Source: Smithella sp.
GTDB lineage: Bacteria > Desulfobacterota > Syntrophia > Syntrophales > Smithellaceae
Length of the DNA stretch: 5,271 nt
Direction of reading: 5' to 3'
NCBI GenBank assembly: GCA_012797505.1
Contig: JAAZOZ010000183.1
Span: 1 to 5,271 of the forward strand
Under the pieces are notes generated by a model, which saw only the letters and a program-made list of their open reading frames with translations, did not search any database and was not told the origin of the DNA. Each line of letters opens with the position of its first letter. Position 1 is the first letter of the stretch. Both the position numbers and the translations under genes were made by a program. This document shows positions 4,355-5,271 of this stretch, piece by piece.

Positions 4355-5271
4355 TTACGCGCGGGGAGCGGATGTTTTGTCCCGGGGTTTCGGCGGACGA
4401 GCCGCGAGCGCCAGGATACAGCAGACAAAGATCAATGCCGTCGTGACGGCGAAGGGCAGGGTATAGCTGCCGGTCGAATCGTAGAGAAATCCGGCCAGCA
4501 GGGGGCTTGCGGCGGAAGCCAGCGTGACGATCGGTGTGGTCCAGCCGACGATCCGGGAAAAATTCGCGCGTCCGAAGTAGGCGCCCATCGTGTGCGGCAG
4601 GAGGACGATCATTCCGCCGAAGCCGAGGCCGGTCAGAATGGAATAAAGGTAAACGAAAACGATTTCCCGGGCGTTCATGAGGGACAGAAGCCCGAAGCCC
4701 AGACAGGCCATGAAAACGGCGGCCAGATGCCTTCCTGAAAACCGCATTCCCAGGATTCCGCTCAAGAGCCTGCCCAGGATGCTCATGCCCAGCATCAGCC
4801 CCAGAGCCGTGGCGGAAACCATCGGCGAATGTTTCAAATCCTGCAGATAAGCGACCTGGTGCGTGGTCAGCAGGGTGGTGGCAAACAGTAAAACGGAAAA
4901 CAGCGCCAGCAGAATCCACAGCGCCGGCGTCCGCAGGGCGTCGCGCACGCTCCAATCCTCCCGGGTGTGATAGACATGGCCGGTCGCTTTTTCCCGCCAC
5001 TCGTCAAACTGTTCCTTTGATGCGTGTCCGTCCGGAAACTGGCCTTCCTCCTCCGGCATATTGCGGATGAGTAAACCGGCTCCGGCAACGCCCATGATCA
5101 GGTGAAGACAGGTCAGCGCCGCCCAGGCAAAGCGCCAGTCCAGTCCGGAAATCAGCATGCTGATGAGCGGGGGCATCAGAAAGCCGCCGATGCCTCCGGA
5201 AGCGAAAAGAAAACCAAGCGCCAGAGACCTTTTGCGGATAAACCAGTGGTTGATGACGGTGGTGGCCGACA
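4355..5271 (-). CDS. MFS transporter, oxalate/formate antiporter (OFA)-like, N-terminus cut by window edge
   Basis: These are the last 304 codons of a major facilitator superfamily carrier in the inner membrane; about 100-120 N-terminal residues (TM1-4) lie outside. The frame stays open past the internal ATG at 5176 to the edge and reads INHWFIRKRSLALG, the typical loop before TM5, so 5176 is not the start. Hydrophobic segments follow as TM5 (GFLFASGGIGGFLMPPLISM) and TM6 (FAWAALTCLHLIMGVAGAGL). Then comes a charged central loop (MPEEEGQ to SVRDALRTPALW), then TM7 to TM12, including GLMLGMSILGRLLSGILG in TM8. The gene ends with a short basic tail and TAA at 4357-4355. The RDALRTPALW junction is usual in OFA-type and monocarboxylate carriers, so an organic anion is a reasonable guess; the substrate is unknown. 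A 123-bp gap with its own promoter separates it from the stress-protein gene. Confidence 0.9.
   Translation of the reverse strand, partial: SATTVINHWFIRKRSLALGFLFASGGIGGFLMPPLISMLISGLDWRFAWAALTCLHLIMGVAGAGLLIRNMPEEEGQFPDGHASKEQFDEWREKATGHVYHTREDWSVRDALRTPALWILLALFSVLLFATTLLTTHQVAYLQDLKHSPMVSATALGLMLGMSILGRLLSGILGMRFSGRHLAAVFMACLGFGLLSLMNAREIVFVYLYSILTGLGFGGMIVLLPHTMGAYFGRANFSRIVGWTTPIVTLASAASPLLAGFLYDSTGSYTLPFAVTTALIFVCCILALAARPPKPRDKTSAPRA

Noticed and set aside
4231..4428. 65-codon minus-strand frame between the MFS and stress-protein genes
   Set aside because: It begins inside the MFS coding region in another frame and runs through a strong promoter; its stop merely overlaps the next start.
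4322..4738. 138-codon plus-strand frame opposite the MFS gene
   Set aside because: It is an antisense shadow with low-complexity Gly/Arg/Glu/Gln composition and no start signals.
4317..5000. 227-codon minus-strand frame inside the MFS gene
   Set aside because: It is another frame of the MFS coding region, is Arg/Ala/Gly-rich with no membrane pattern, and overlaps the stress-protein promoter.

Overview
The window reads as an ordinary chromosomal segment of a Gram-negative anaerobe. The gene mix is an AMP-forming fatty acyl-CoA ligase, an OFA-like MFS transporter, a small universal stress protein, an amphi-Trp protein, a PHP-domain protein and a REP-associated transposase. Intergenic repeats have GTCAT...ATCCAG cores flanked by GTAAAAAGT-type ends. 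Together this suggests a Desulfobacterota/deltaproteobacterium, perhaps Syntrophaceae-like. That placement is inference from gene style and repeat style; no marker gene is present.

Layout: positions 1-358 (minus) hold the first 119 codons of a Y1/HUH REP-associated transposase, cut by the window edge. A PHP-family metal-dependent phosphoesterase follows at 414-1055 (minus). The 220-bp gap from 1056 to 1275 is almost entirely one repeat element (about 1085-1279). An amphi-Trp domain protein follows at 1276-1500 (minus). A 421-bp divergent intergenic region (1501-1921) carries an AT-rich leader with a perfect inverted repeat and two strong Shine-Dalgarno sequences. The largest gene, a 566-aa FadD-like ligase, occupies 1922-3622 (plus). 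Downstream are a second copy of the repeat element in opposite orientation (3640-3776) and a strong bidirectional terminator (3784-3820). The terminator is shared with the convergent universal stress protein gene (3836-4231, minus), which has a near-consensus sigma-70 promoter at 4300-4328. The C-terminal two thirds of an MFS transporter (4355-5271, minus) runs off the right edge.

Working together: nothing forces these genes into one pathway. The ligase would activate fatty or other carboxylic acids to CoA thioesters. The transporter is of a family that often moves organic anions, so a carboxylate-use link is possible but unproven. The transposase and the two REP-pair elements form the only mobile theme. 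The two elements are clearly related to each other by their ends, by a shared 15-base block beside the core, and by stem-preserving changes in the core hairpins. I did not find a convincing new multi-gene system. The most interesting signal is this pair of related MITE-like elements, one of which supplies the stop codon of one gene and the immediate upstream DNA of another.
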